64,000 nucleotides of DNA from Scytonema hofmannii PCC 7110 (GCF_000346485.2 NZ_KQ976354.1:1551719-1615718); one strand, 5' to 3'; shown: positions 19,090-27,937, counted from the stretch's first letter. The notes: generated by a model from the sequence alone, not told the origin. Made by a program: numbers and translations.

Positions 19090-20022
19090 TTAAATCGCTG
19101 ACAAAATATTGCTATCTAAAAGATCCAAAACCTTACTATCTTTATTTAAATCAAACTTTCTAGCAAAATAAGACTGACTTTGCGCGATCATTCCAAAATC
19201 ATCCGCCGTTAACAAGCGCGGACGACCATTTCGAGAGCCAGAAAAATCAATATAAACCTTGTTATCATTGCACAAGTTGAATAAACCACTGTTGAGCAAT
19301 ACCGTTTGAAGGAAAGACTCTTCTGGTACATTAACTCCCTCATAGAAACTCACAATATCTGGACGCAATAGGTAAAACTTATACAAGTACTCCACACATC
19401 TTTTAGATAAAGTACAGAAGAAAGAGCCGCCATAACAGATAAAGTCTTCATTGAAAGGAGTAGAACTTTTTACACCAAACATACCAAAAGCAATATTAAG
19501 CCTCACAAAAGGCTGTATGTAATTAAGAATTTTTACTGGTGCAAGCAAATCCTTGCCCCAATCAGGTAGTTTAGCGATAGAAGGGAGTTGTTGGTATTTG
19601 TAAAAATAGCGCGAATACCCCTCTCTAATACTCCAATGGCTTTCTGGAGAAAGAACATTAAAATATTCTAAGAAACCATCATACCGTGTCTCAGCCAGAA
19701 GATTATGCATTTGTGAGAGATGCTGGGTAGGATAATCTTGTCCAGAGAGATTTATTAACCAATCAAAGTCGATATTGTTTTGGAAAAGCCATGATACAGC
19801 ATTCATATATCCATGAATGATGGAAAAATTGCCTCGTCCCCCCAACCCAGGAATTACCTTGACATTTTGCAAATCATTCAGAACTTCTAAATTCAAATTA
19901 GAACTAGAAAAATCATGACTCACAATGATAAAAGAATTTGGACTTATTTGTTTAATAGTCTTTATCAAGCGATTAATTTGCTCTGGATTTCTATGGCTTT
20001 GAATGAGATAACAAACGCGCAT
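19090..20022 (-). CDS. GT14-type (core-2/I-branching-like) glycosyltransferase
   Basis: Probable beta-N-acetylglucosaminyl- or related transferase. The 310-residue protein opens with the family signature MRVCYLIQSHRNPEQINRLI and contains WLINLSGQDYPTQHL, the conserved SGQDxP segment of the branching-enzyme family. Further conserved features are GSFFCTLSKRCVEYL and the PEESFLQTVLLNS motif that carries the likely catalytic acid. It is soluble with no membrane helix. It lies in the minus-strand exopolysaccharide group upstream of the giant malectin gene. Family assignment is good; donor specificity is inferred from the family only. Confidence 0.85.
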   Translation of the reverse strand: MRVCYLIQSHRNPEQINRLIKTIKQISPNSFIIVSHDFSSSNLNLEVLNDLQNVKVIPGLGGRGNFSIIHGYMNAVSWLFQNNIDFDWLINLSGQDYPTQHLSQMHNLLAETRYDGFLEYFNVLSPESHWSIREGYSRYFYKYQQLPSIAKLPDWGKDLLAPVKILNYIQPFVRLNIAFGMFGVKSSTPFNEDFICYGGSFFCTLSKRCVEYLYKFYLLRPDIVSFYEGVNVPEESFLQTVLLNSGLFNLCNDNKVYIDFSGSRNGRPRLLTADDFGMIAQSQSYFARKFDLNKDSKVLDLLDSNILSAI

Positions 20023-20066
20023 TTAATTCTCCTTTTTAAGGTCTATAGCATCGGTACAATAATCTC

Positions 20067-20136
20067 AAAAACTCGGTTTCTTTAAGTTGAGCCTACAAGA
20101 TATCAAGCTTTGCAAAGGAGAGAAACCGGGTTTTTT
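20067..20136. repeat. Hairpin repeat, AACCCGGTTTCT family, full copy 2 (inverted)
   Basis: Reverse-oriented copy of the repeat at 4951-5020, with the same centre (GATATCAAGCTT) and the outer GCATCGGTAC on its left side. Confidence 0.75.
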
Positions 20137-20188
20137 GCCCCCTTGTAGCTGAATATTTGAACGTGTAAAAAATTTTTGGTTCTATATC

Positions 20189-21130
20189 TCAGGTAGACAT
20201 TGCTTTGACTTTCTTCGCTAGAAGGTGGCGCAACGAATTACGTTGTTCTGGAGAGATAAACCACATACCCAGACACAGAAGAATATCCTTAAGCTGAGGT
20301 TTACCAAACCTAACTGCCTCCCACAGCAGTGGAAAAAGTGCGTTCCAATCACGTGCTTTAGCAGCCCGTGCGCTAACTTCTGCAAGGATAAAAGAGGAAT
20401 AGGCTCTTGGCGTGACTAAATCTCGTTTTGCTCTAATCCAATCTAAAGAAGCTTGCCAAGGATTGTTCTTACTCAAGCTCGGACGCGGATCTCCCACATA
20501 CCAAATCGAGAGAATATCAGGCACAAACTCGACTCCTACTCCTTCTACAGAAGATGCCCGCAACAACCAATCCCAATCATCATGTCTCTGAGAATTCACC
20601 AAAATAGGAACTTTCTGCAGTAATTCTTTGGATGTAAAGATGGTTGAAGATTGAATCAGCCCTTCTCCTTGGAACAAAGTATTACGAACAAACAAGTAGT
20701 CACTTATTGCTTCAGATGGTTTGGGAAGCCTTCTGGGCAAGATAGCATCGCTTTTAGGTGAACGAGCAACTAAGTAGCACGTAACAATAGGAAACTTGTG
20801 CTGAGAACTTTCTGCAGCTTTCAATTGTAACTCTAACTTTTGAGGCATCCATTGGTCGTCGTCATCTAAAGAAGCAATCCATTTGCCACTAGCAGCATCA
20901 ATACCAGCTTTACGAGCCGCACGGCAACCTTGATTGGTTGGTAATTCTATAACCTTCAGTCGGGAGTCTTTGATCTGTGCTAAAGCAGCACAGGTTGCTG
21001 GATCTGAACCATCAATCACAACAATGACTTCTATGTTGTGAAGAGTTTGTGCTAAAGCACTAATAACTGCTCGTTTAACTAACTGCGATCTGGAATAAGT
21101 GGGTATGACCACACTAACTAAAGGTTCCAA
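20189..21130 (-). CDS. GT2-family glycosyltransferase
   Basis: A 313-residue cytoplasmic GT-A transferase. Motifs: VSVVIPTYSRSQLVKRAVIS at the N-terminus, IEVIVVIDGSDP as the nucleotide-binding strand, ASLDDDDQWMPQKL as the D-x-D site, and HDDWDWLLRAS near residue 180 as the acceptor/base region. The ATG opens four residues before the first strand. It is placed between the WecB/TagA-type gene and the GT14-type gene on the same strand, with gaps of about 200 and 170 bp. It should add one sugar of the repeat unit; which one is not visible. Confidence 0.9.
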   Translation of the reverse strand: MEPLVSVVIPTYSRSQLVKRAVISALAQTLHNIEVIVVIDGSDPATCAALAQIKDSRLKVIELPTNQGCRAARKAGIDAASGKWIASLDDDDQWMPQKLELQLKAAESSQHKFPIVTCYLVARSPKSDAILPRRLPKPSEAISDYLFVRNTLFQGEGLIQSSTIFTSKELLQKVPILVNSQRHDDWDWLLRASSVEGVGVEFVPDILSIWYVGDPRPSLSKNNPWQASLDWIRAKRDLVTPRAYSSFILAEVSARAAKARDWNALFPLLWEAVRFGKPQLKDILLCLGMWFISPEQRNSLRHLLAKKVKAMST

Positions 21131-21194
21131 GGTAATGCCTCCTGATTCTTAGTCCGTGAAACAATAAACAGATACGAAAAATTTTTGTATAGAA

Positions 21195-21315
21195 GGACTT
21201 CCAAATAAAAAATCTCTCAAAATTTCTTGTGGTGCGGTGCTCACAGCCCGCCACTAATACAGGACGGGCGGGGACACCCGTTCCACAAGATGGATCATTG
21301 ATTTCTTGGAAAGCC
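21195..21315. repeat. ~121-bp MITE-like element, copy 1
   Basis: The ends are imperfect inverted repeats (GGACTTCCAAATAAA at the left, ATTTCTTGGAAAGCCC at the right). The core contains CTTGTGGTGCGG ... CCACAAGATGG. An opposite-oriented copy of the same length is at 32281-32402. Core fragments recur at about 50712-50752, 59550-59574, 59630-59654 and 63521-63550. Confidence 0.65.
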
Positions 21316-21335
21316 CTAAAATGGACGCATCACTT

Positions 21336-22262
21336 TTAAATTGATGGAGAGCTAGAGAGAATAGTTGCGCCTACCTCTTGATTTTGTTGAGTTATTAAGC
21401 TTAAGTACAAGTTGCTCACTTGAACATTACGTTCTAGACTGTAACTGCCAATGGGTTGCATTGGTTGTACGCGTAATGGAGGTGCATACAACTTACCTAG
21501 AGCGATATGGCAAGCAAAAGCAGGATTACCAAGTAAATAGCGTGCTGCCAAGCGCTTTGGTTCGCGACACAAACGATAGAGCCACTCCAAACCTACATTA
21601 GAAATAGCCTGCGGGCAATCTGGAACAGTGCCTGCAAATCTGTCAATAATGGCCCCTCCAAGCAGGATGGCATTGACATTTAAACGGCTGCGATATTCGT
21701 AAACCCATTTTTCTTGAATTGGCATGCCCATACCCACTATTAGAACGTTGGGCTTGTTTTGATTGATTTTCTGAATTACGGTTTCATTCTGCTTTGCGTC
21801 TTCTTTATCGAAATAACCGTGGTGTCCAAAAAACTGAATATTTACATATTGCTTTCTGAGGTTATCTAGGGCTGCTTCTAAATACTGCGGTTTTGCTCCT
21901 AGCAAAAATACACTCAATTTATGTGTGTTACAGTGTTCGAGTAATTTTGGCATCAATAGCGTATATGAAGCTCGATAATCTAGAGGTAACTTCACCCCCA
22001 TATAATCAATCGCTTTTAAAATGCCAACACTGTCACAGTTAACAATTTCCGAACTTTGGAGAAAGTGATAAAACCAAGGTAATTGCATCGATAGGTTAAA
22101 ACTGTGAACATTATAATTTGCTACAGTTATTTTTTTTCCTTGCATATATGCCGCATGCACTGCATCTACAATCGACGATACAGTCATACAGGTAATGCGA
22201 CGTTCAAGCAGATACACATCTAGATTTGGTAGATTTTGACTTTTGTCATTCAGAGACATCAT
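21336..22262 (-). CDS. WecB/TagA/CpsF-family glycosyltransferase (GT26)
   Basis: Transfers a UDP- or GDP-sugar (ManNAcA, ManNAc or similar in known members) onto a lipid-linked acceptor at the inner face of the membrane. The 308-residue protein has the family motifs: IVNCDSVGILKAIDYMG with the conserved Asp, LSVFLLGAKPQYLEAALDNL, FGHHGYFDKED, LIVGMGMPIQEKWVYEYRS, and ILLGGAIIDRFAGTVPDCP followed by GLEWLYRLCREPKRLAARYL. All are intact. It starts with ATG at 22262, though a second Met follows directly. It is first in the minus-strand run after a 600-bp divergent region, so it probably heads this transcription unit. Confidence 0.9.
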   Translation of the reverse strand: MMSLNDKSQNLPNLDVYLLERRITCMTVSSIVDAVHAAYMQGKKITVANYNVHSFNLSMQLPWFYHFLQSSEIVNCDSVGILKAIDYMGVKLPLDYRASYTLLMPKLLEHCNTHKLSVFLLGAKPQYLEAALDNLRKQYVNIQFFGHHGYFDKEDAKQNETVIQKINQNKPNVLIVGMGMPIQEKWVYEYRSRLNVNAILLGGAIIDRFAGTVPDCPQAISNVGLEWLYRLCREPKRLAARYLLGNPAFACHIALGKLYAPPLRVQPMQPIGSYSLERNVQVSNLYLSLITQQNQEVGATILSSSPSI

Positions 22263-22861
22263 AACACCCCATTTCTTGGTTAGTTTTTGAAAATAGGTTT
22301 CAGTTCAGTAGATAGAATGTATATTTAAGTACCGTTACCAAATGGCTTAAAGTCTTGGAGTTAAACGGTTCCTTAAAGCATTGATAGTACTTAAAGATAT
22401 ACTAGGTACTGAAGCTTAAGTGTTTTCAGCCTTAAGAGAAGCTTCAGATTTAAGCGTCTCATTTGTTAGGTTTCCTTCTCAATCGGAAATTGCTTATTTG
22501 GATTCTTAATTAATACTAGATACTTCAGTAAAAAGTCTATCTGTTTTTGCAAGTATTGGTCGAAGGTTTATATTTTTTTCCTTTTTTTAAAGGATGAATG
22601 AAATATTTTGCTTTGTTAATAGCTCATGATATCCGTGTACCATCAGTACTTATAATTTACTGATATAAATACGAAGAATTTGTAAAAGAAATATCTATAA
22701 AAGTGCTTGTTTTTAAAGAAAATATAATTGGTACTTACGTATGTTTGATTTATTAGCTAAATCTTAATAATTGAGTTTTTTGATGAAAAATTCACAATTC
22801 AAGTAAGATTGCTATGTATGCTCATGTCATTCCCTTATTGACTGCTCTATAAACTCAGATA
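22263..22861. other. Divergent intergenic region
   Basis: A 599-bp AT-rich region between the head of the minus-strand exopolysaccharide run and the plus-strand carboxypeptidase gene. I see direct repeats of CTTAAGTGT/CTTAAG type around 22350-22460 and several TATAAT-like boxes, but nothing I can assign as a promoter with confidence. No ORF or RNA gene was recognised. Confidence 0.4.
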
Positions 22862-24331
22862 ATGTCTAAAAAAAGTTTTACTAGTTTCCTGCTGCTGTTT
22901 CTTGGTACCCAGGTTAGTTTTTCTTTAGAAGCCGTTCACGCACAAACACAAGTTGTACCAACAACAGACACTGCACGATCCATTTGTCCCGCTCAACTAC
23001 AAGCGTCTATCAATGCTGTTATCGATCGCCCGCTTCTGCGTCGATCGCGTTGGGGTGTTCTAGTACAACCTCTGGCTTCCACCCAAACTCTTTACAGCCG
23101 GGATGCCCAAAAATATTTTACTCCAGCTTCTGTTGCCAAACTTCTCACAACAGCCGCCGTCTTGCAACAACTTGGTCAGGATTTTCGCTTTCGCACATCT
23201 ATATATAGCGATCGCGATGGCGTTTTGCGTGTTGTTGGTAGGGGAGACCCCAGTTTAACCGAGACTCAGCTTGCAATCCTAGCAAAGCAATTGAAGGAAA
23301 AGGGTATCCGAGATATTAAACTTTTGATTGCTGATGATAATTATATTCAAGGAGATATTGTTCATCCTTCTTGGCAGTGGGAAGATATACAGTCTGACTA
23401 TGGAGCGCCCATTAATAGCTTAATCTTAAATCAAAATGTCTTTGGCTTAAAGCTCCAACCGCAAATTGTTGGCAGACCTTTAAATGTTACCTGGACTGAC
23501 ACTGATGAGGAGAAACAGTGGCGGATAGTCAATCGCTCAGTCACAACAGCAGAAAATCAACCCTCCTTTATTAATATAACCCGTGACTTCAAAGGCTCAA
23601 TCTTACAAATTCAAGGACAATTGCCAGTCAACTCCGAACCAGCATCAGTCAATTTACCTGCGATCGCCCCTGCAGAATATTTTTTGCGCCGCTTTCGGAG
23701 TGTTTTAAAAACTGAAGAGATAAACGTCGCACAGACATTTGTCTCACCTTTTAGTAGGAAATACAAAGAAGAACTGGCTGCTGTAGATTCTCCGCCTCTA
23801 TCAGAATTGTTAGTTGAGACAAACACTAACAGTAATAATCTTTTTGCTGAGTCTTTACTGAGGGCGTTAGCTATCAAAAAACCACCGTCTCAGAACCAAG
23901 CAACTGCTGATGCGGGATTAGAATTGATGAAAGTAAGCTTAACCCAGTTGGGAATAGATTCAGCAGGCTACTCCATAGTCGATGGTTCGGGATTATCTCG
24001 TAAAAACTTGATCAGCCCGGAAGCTTTAGTCCAAACTTTACAAGCAATGGCAAAATCTCCAGCAGCATCAGTGTACCGAGCATCTTTACCCGTTGCAGGT
24101 AGAAGCGGGACTCTCAAAAATCGCTTTCTTAAAACACCTGCTGAGGGAATTGTACAAGCAAAAACAGGTACAATGACAGGTGTTGTTTCCCTTGCCGGAT
24201 ATGTCAATGCACCTAACTACAGCCCTGTTGTTTTCAGTATCATGGTGAATCTGACAGAACAACCTGCAAGAGTTGTTCGCCAAGCAATGGATGAAATTGT
24301 GGTGATGTTAGCTCAGTTACAGCGGTGTTAA
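22862..24331 (+). CDS. dacB: D-alanyl-D-alanine carboxypeptidase/endopeptidase (PBP4, S13 family)
   Basis: Periplasmic peptidoglycan hydrolase removing the terminal D-Ala and cutting cross-links. The 489-residue protein has a signal peptide (cleavage near AVHAQ, residue 27). It carries the three penicillin-binding signatures: S-x-x-K as TPASVAKLLTTAAV (about residues 77-90), S-x-N as TNSNNLFAESLL (about 322-333), and K-T-G as VQAKTGTMTGVVSLAGYV (about 437-454). The large insert between the first and second motifs is typical of class C PBP4. The start ATG directly precedes a KKS stretch of the signal peptide. It is transcribed away from the exopolysaccharide locus and is not clearly in an operon. 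Very confident family call. Confidence 0.93.
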   Translation: MSKKSFTSFLLLFLGTQVSFSLEAVHAQTQVVPTTDTARSICPAQLQASINAVIDRPLLRRSRWGVLVQPLASTQTLYSRDAQKYFTPASVAKLLTTAAVLQQLGQDFRFRTSIYSDRDGVLRVVGRGDPSLTETQLAILAKQLKEKGIRDIKLLIADDNYIQGDIVHPSWQWEDIQSDYGAPINSLILNQNVFGLKLQPQIVGRPLNVTWTDTDEEKQWRIVNRSVTTAENQPSFINITRDFKGSILQIQGQLPVNSEPASVNLPAIAPAEYFLRRFRSVLKTEEINVAQTFVSPFSRKYKEELAAVDSPPLSELLVETNTNSNNLFAESLLRALAIKKPPSQNQATADAGLELMKVSLTQLGIDSAGYSIVDGSGLSRKNLISPEALVQTLQAMAKSPAASVYRASLPVAGRSGTLKNRFLKTPAEGIVQAKTGTMTGVVSLAGYVNAPNYSPVVFSIMVNLTEQPARVVRQAMDEIVVMLAQLQRC

Positions 24332-24332
24332 A

Positions 24333-24443
24333 CCTCTGGCAACTTACCAAAGTTATAATAGTGCTGTTTGGGCTGGGAATGCAGCAGTAACAGGTATTAT
24401 GTTAGCGTGGTTATTGATTGATGAAACCAGAACAAAAGGTTAA
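24333..24443 (+). pseudogene. Possible C-terminal relic of a membrane protein
   Basis: An open stretch directly after the dacB stop reads YQSYNSAVWAGNAAVTGIML, then AWLLIDETRTKG and stop. This looks like the last transmembrane helix and charged tail of a transporter. It has no start and no upstream remainder. The family is not identified. Confidence 0.25.
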
Positions 24444-24454
24444 GGCTGAGCCAT

Positions 24455-24820
24455 ATGACAGAAGCTAGAAATGTTCTTGGACAACAACTGGAAATATGCT
24501 GTACCTCGCCAATGACTGGTTATTACCGGGATGGCAAATGTAATACAGGGGGAGGTGATTTTGGTGCACACGTTGTTTGTGCTCAAGTCACAGAAGAGTT
24601 CTTGGCATTCACTCAGTCTCGGGGTAACGATTTGAGCACTGCTGTTCCCACATTTAATTTCCCAGGTTTAAAACCAGGTGATAGATGGTGTTTGTGTGCA
24701 TCTCGGTGGAAGGAGGCTCTAGACGCAGGCGTCGCACCACCTATAGTTTTGTCAGCAACTCACGCATCTGCTTTAGAATATGCTTCTTTGGAGGAATTGA
24801 AGCAGCACGCCGTTGAGTAG
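24455..24820 (+). CDS. DUF2237 family protein
   Basis: A 121-residue protein matching the small DUF2237 family: an opening NVLGQQLEICCTSPMTGYYRDG, then CNTGGGDFGAHVVCAQVTEEFL, PGLKPGDRWCLCASRWKEAL, and a closing APPIVLSATHASALEYASLE. The conserved cysteines (CC near the start, CNTG, WCLC) and the terminal HxxAL motif are present, so the gene looks complete. Family members are cytosolic and of unknown biochemical function. It lies 123 bp after dacB on the same strand but with an intervening relic, so co-transcription is uncertain. Confidence 0.85.
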   Translation: MTEARNVLGQQLEICCTSPMTGYYRDGKCNTGGGDFGAHVVCAQVTEEFLAFTQSRGNDLSTAVPTFNFPGLKPGDRWCLCASRWKEALDAGVAPPIVLSATHASALEYASLEELKQHAVE

Positions 24821-24894
24821 CCAAATAATGGAGTAAAGCGTAGCCAAACACTATATTTGTTCACTTTTTCAACACCATAGTCAGGGTGTCTTCT

Positions 24895-25167
24895 TTAGTC
24901 CCTGTACTCCTTACCGTGCCAAATACGAAGAACGAAAAGCGTCTCGCCTTCAAGGAGGTAACGAACGACGTAATTCCCGGCGATCAGCTCACGCACGTTT
25001 TCCAGATCGGGTACACGACGCCCAATCTCAGGATGAAGCACAAGCTTTCCTATCGCTTGCCTAAGTCGTAATGAGACCCGCTCCGCCGCTCGTGGGTTGT
25101 TCTTGGCGATGAACTCACGAAGTCTCACCAAATCATCTACCGCACTTTGCGAAAATTCGAGCTTCAT
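24895..25167 (-). CDS. ParE/RelE-superfamily toxin
   Basis: A 90-residue toxin of a type II toxin-antitoxin module; ParE members poison DNA gyrase. Sequence features are FSQSAVDDLVRLREFIAKNN at the N-terminus, a second helix with AAERVSLRLRQAIGKLVLHP, GRRVPDLENVRELIAGNYVV as the central strands, and the C-terminal strand FVLRIWHGKEYRD, which fits ParE rather than mRNA-cutting RelE. The gene starts inside the antitoxin stop region (4-bp overlap), the normal antitoxin-first order. GC content and codon use are visibly higher than in the surrounding AT-rich genes, a sign of recent transfer. Confidence 0.85.
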   Translation of the reverse strand: MKLEFSQSAVDDLVRLREFIAKNNPRAAERVSLRLRQAIGKLVLHPEIGRRVPDLENVRELIAGNYVVRYLLEGETLFVLRIWHGKEYRD

Positions 25168-25430
25168 ATCTTGGGAGCTTTGGTTTCACCCGTGGTTCCC
25201 CAGGTAGCGAGCCACTCCATCACTTCTTCGCCAGAGACGACCCGACGTGCTTCGATGTCAGCAACGGCGTCTTCGGTCTCTTCCAACATCCGAAGCCTTC
25301 GTTCTTCACGCATGATGTACTGGCGAAGCGCATCGTTGATGATCCATCCCTTTGTACGCCGTAATCGGTCAGCGGTGACTTCGAGCTTCTTTTCAAGATC
25401 ATCATCCAGACGAAAGCTTGTAGTGCTCAT
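25164..25430 (-). CDS. Ribbon-helix-helix antitoxin partner of ParE
   Basis: Antitoxin and probable autorepressor of the adjacent ParE-type gene. The N-terminus STTSFRLDDDLEKKLEVTAD is a ribbon-helix-helix DNA-binding strand and helix, followed by RRTKGWIINDALRQYIMREE (second helix). The acidic C-terminal half (about 50-88) should wrap the toxin. I chose the ATG at 25430 because GGAG lies five bases upstream; a GTG two codons earlier (25436) is possible. Overlap with the toxin gene implies translational coupling. The module has higher GC than its surroundings. An operator should lie in the short gap towards 25464 but I cannot define it. Confidence 0.85.
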   Translation of the reverse strand: MSTTSFRLDDDLEKKLEVTADRLRRTKGWIINDALRQYIMREERRLRMLEETEDAVADIEARRVVSGEEVMEWLATWGTTGETKAPKI

Positions 25431-25463
25431 AAACACTCCGTAAATGCAATATACTACCTTGCA

Positions 25464-25658
25464 TTATAACAGGGCAAGAGAACGATTGAAAAGACATCTA
25501 CTAGCTGTTTGCTGGTTATTTAAGCCTGATGCCATCGTCAGAATCATTTTTACTCGTTGAACTTGTTGCTGTGAACTGCTATGCCGTTTCAGAATTTGGT
25601 TAAGAATACTTTGTTGTCTGTCACTCAGTACAATTGGCGTTGGTTTCGATCCACGCAT
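25464..25658 (-). pseudogene. IS630-family transposase, N-terminal fragment
   Basis: Sixty-four codons from a proper ATG read MRGSKPTPIVLSDRQQSILN and QVQRVKMILTMASGLNNQQT, the helix-turn-helix start of IS630-type transposases. The frame is lost after about 55 residues and no catalytic DDE core follows. The remnant ends 28 bp from the toxin-antitoxin module, which may have landed in it. Confidence 0.7.
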
Positions 25659-25917
25659 ATTTCCTCTCTTTTAATGGTTATTCTCACTTCTCAAGAGTAT
25701 GATAAACTGTCGAAGTATTTTTGCCCAGTGCACTAGTCTCCGAGTTGGGGGATACGCTGTCACCATTGCACCTACGGGATAAGACTTGGCTTTTATTGCC
25801 TCACCTATATGATTGTACAGTTGTCTTGGTTGTGGGATTTTTTTCCCTGAACCGCTCGTGGCTAATCCTCCAAATCCTTATTGGATAAGGTTTCTAGCCA
25901 ACGAATCGCACTATATG
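25659..25917. other. Intergenic remnant
   Basis: About 260 bp between the IS630 fragment and the GUN4-domain gene. There is a GC-richer patch near 25735-25790 that could be further insertion-sequence debris. No gene recognised. Confidence 0.35.
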
Positions 25918-27519
25918 TTACAGTTTACAAATCGCAACGCGAGAAAAGAACGCTTTTACACGCCTCTCTCCAGACTCGTCCGGACTATTTACCGGATACC
26001 ATGTCCACACATTTCTAATAAACAAAGGTAGTATACCTTCAACCTTCTTTTTCTCAATATTCTCAAATAATTCAGGGTTATTCAGGTAACTACCTTCTTC
26101 ATCATACCACCCAACGCGAGAGACAAAAACTCTCCAAGCTTTTTCGTCATCATTTGTCCATTCGGTACTAAGACCCGGTCGTCCTACCTTTAACCAAATT
26201 TGCTTTTGCACGCTAAAACCAAAACGTCCACCTGAGTTTTTTACCCATAGCGAGTCAATTTCTTGAAGGTTTTGGCAGGAGAAGTTTTTGATGGATTCTT
26301 CATTCAGAGAACTTTGTTCTTCTCTATTAGCAACATAGAACATAAGCCGAGCCATTCCTCTATCAGCTTCCTGCCATTTTTTGTTTACAAGAAAGTTATT
26401 AAGTTCATCTAGATAGTGTTCTTTTAAAGATTCCTCAACCTGGCTCTTAAGCTTTTTATCGCCATTATATTGTGAGAGTAAAGTGATAAACTCTCGATGC
26501 AATGCCTCTATATTTTGTTTAGATAAAATTTTGATTTGCATATTTTGAAATGAAGGACTGACATTAGCTATTTTGTTTCCTCTTTGACCTTTTAATTTCA
26601 GATTTATCAGAATGTTATAAGCTGATTTATATGCATTAATTGCTTGCAGAGTTTTATCTTGTTCTTTAAATAAATTCCCTTGTGTCTTGAAAGTTAAAAT
26701 ATGGATTTGTGATGCTTCATTAGAATTATTACCTTGTAAATGTTTCCATTGTTGTTGACTCTCTTCTAGATATTTTTCTGCTTCTTTTAAATCCTTTGAT
26801 TTCAGCTTTTGATAAGCATAAGATATGCCAGCATAAAGAACCGCTTGCCTGAGTTTGTGGTCTTTTATATTCACAGATTGACCTGCTTGTGAAAATAATT
26901 CTTTTGCTTCAGTATCCGAACCTTCAGCTTCAAGTTCTCCAGCCTTTTTAGCAAGTATTTCCACTGTTTGAAGGTATTTATCGCTATCTACAACTTGTTT
27001 TTTAAACTTCTTGTATTGTTCTTGAGTTTTATTGAACTCCTGTTGAAAACGTTCTTTGTCTCGCCTAATTTTTATAATTGTAGCTTCTAACTCTTGTCTG
27101 CTATTTTCAACTGCTGTCAACTGATTATTACTCTTTACTAGTTCTTGATTTGATTCCTCTGCCTTTATTTTTAATTCTCGTGCTTTTTGGTCTAATTGTT
27201 TTCTTTGAGTATCTGCTTGAACAAGTAATGCTTTTTTCGTCTCTAATTCTTTCTGGACAGATTGTTGATTTTTAATAGCATTTTTTTCGCGTTCTACCGC
27301 TTTTCTAGCTCTAGAATCGATTACTTTCTCATTTTCTTCTAACTGTTTGATTGTATTCTGTGCTTTTGTAACTTTTTCCTGTTCTTTTGCTACTTGATTA
27401 TTTGCTTCTACAACATTTTTACTAGCAATTAATCCTACAATCGATGCTCCCAATAAAGCCAAAACTAAAACAACAGTCCCATTCTGGGTATCCGCCGAGA
27501 TAACGGTAAAATGGGACAT
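25918..27519 (-). CDS. Membrane-anchored coiled-coil protein with C-terminal GUN4 domain
   Basis: A 533-residue protein of three parts. There is one N-terminal membrane helix (about 13-33). A very long charged coiled coil follows (about 38-200, repeated Q/E/K), then helical TPR-like repeats (about 205-330: AVLYAGISYAYQKLKSKDLKEAEKYL, INAYKSAYNIL). The end is a GUN4 domain (about 360-500) with CQNLQEIDSLWVKNSGGRFG then FSVQKQIWLKVG. The last 25 residues are basic. Classical GUN4 binds porphyrins and stimulates Mg-chelatase. In cyanobacteria GUN4 domains are also fused to signalling or caspase/STAND proteins, and this looks like a cut-down version without an enzyme domain. It sits in an accessory region beside mobile debris. 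Domain order is well supported; function is unknown. Confidence 0.75.
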   Translation of the reverse strand: MSHFTVISADTQNGTVVLVLALLGASIVGLIASKNVVEANNQVAKEQEKVTKAQNTIKQLEENEKVIDSRARKAVEREKNAIKNQQSVQKELETKKALLVQADTQRKQLDQKARELKIKAEESNQELVKSNNQLTAVENSRQELEATIIKIRRDKERFQQEFNKTQEQYKKFKKQVVDSDKYLQTVEILAKKAGELEAEGSDTEAKELFSQAGQSVNIKDHKLRQAVLYAGISYAYQKLKSKDLKEAEKYLEESQQQWKHLQGNNSNEASQIHILTFKTQGNLFKEQDKTLQAINAYKSAYNILINLKLKGQRGNKIANVSPSFQNMQIKILSKQNIEALHREFITLLSQYNGDKKLKSQVEESLKEHYLDELNNFLVNKKWQEADRGMARLMFYVANREEQSSLNEESIKNFSCQNLQEIDSLWVKNSGGRFGFSVQKQIWLKVGRPGLSTEWTNDDEKAWRVFVSRVGWYDEEGSYLNNPELFENIEKKKVEGILPLFIRNVWTWYPVNSPDESGERRVKAFFSRVAICKL

Positions 27520-27578
27520 TTTGTAAACTTTTGTTGCGTAACGTAGTTTAGTGATTTACTAAATTACCCAAAAATGGT

Positions 27579-27725
27579 TTAGAGAGATTCAAATTTTTGC
27601 ACACTAATATCAACTCTTCGCGCTATTTGGTCTCTCACACTTGCCCATAGATGAGCTTTTTCGGGAATAATTTCACAAGAGAGGAAACGCTCAATCCGGT
27701 ATTGAAACTACGTAAAATCAAGGGT
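27579..27725 (-). pseudogene. C-terminal fragment of an unrecognised protein upstream of the GUN4 gene
   Basis: A 48-codon minus-strand frame ends FNTGLSVSSCEIIPEKAHLW then ASVRDQIARRVDISVQKFES and L-stop, 60 bp before the GUN4-domain gene on the same strand. The composition is protein-like but there is no start and no identifiable family. It could be the tail of a gene once fused or coupled to the GUN4-domain gene. Confidence 0.3.
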
Positions 27726-27904
27726 TTTCAAACATTTGCGTTACACATCTTTACAACGTGTTCCATTTTGCGGGTATCTCGGTGGCTACCCTTATTGGGA
27801 CTTAGACAAAAAGTAGAATGTAAAGATTTATTTGTCCGACGCTCGCTTTGACTACCCGCAGGGTTTATGTCTTGTCGATTGCCTCGTTAATGCTATACTA
27901 ACAG

Positions 27905-27937
27905 CAGGTAGCTGTAATCGTCAACAGGTAACTGTAA
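27905..27937 (+). promoter_or_regulatory. Direct repeat CAGGTARCTGTAA, candidate operator
   Basis: CAGGTAGCTGTAA (27905-27917) and CAGGTAACTGTAA (27925-27937) lie exactly 20 bp apart, two helical turns, about 60 bp before the ribbon-helix-helix gene. Each contains a small CAG..CTG dyad. Ribbon-helix-helix repressors commonly bind such tandem sites in their own promoters. Binding is inferred. Confidence 0.45.

Noticed and set aside
22984-24283. Overlapping frames within dacB
   Set aside because: They have no independent motif or composition; dacB explains this DNA fully.
24886-25443. Plus-strand frames opposite the toxin-antitoxin genes
   Set aside because: Antisense to clear ParE and RHH genes; length is explained by their higher GC content.
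27651-27851. 66-codon plus-strand frame
   Set aside because: It overlaps a more protein-like minus-strand tail (27579-27725), and has no ribosome binding site or recognisable motif.
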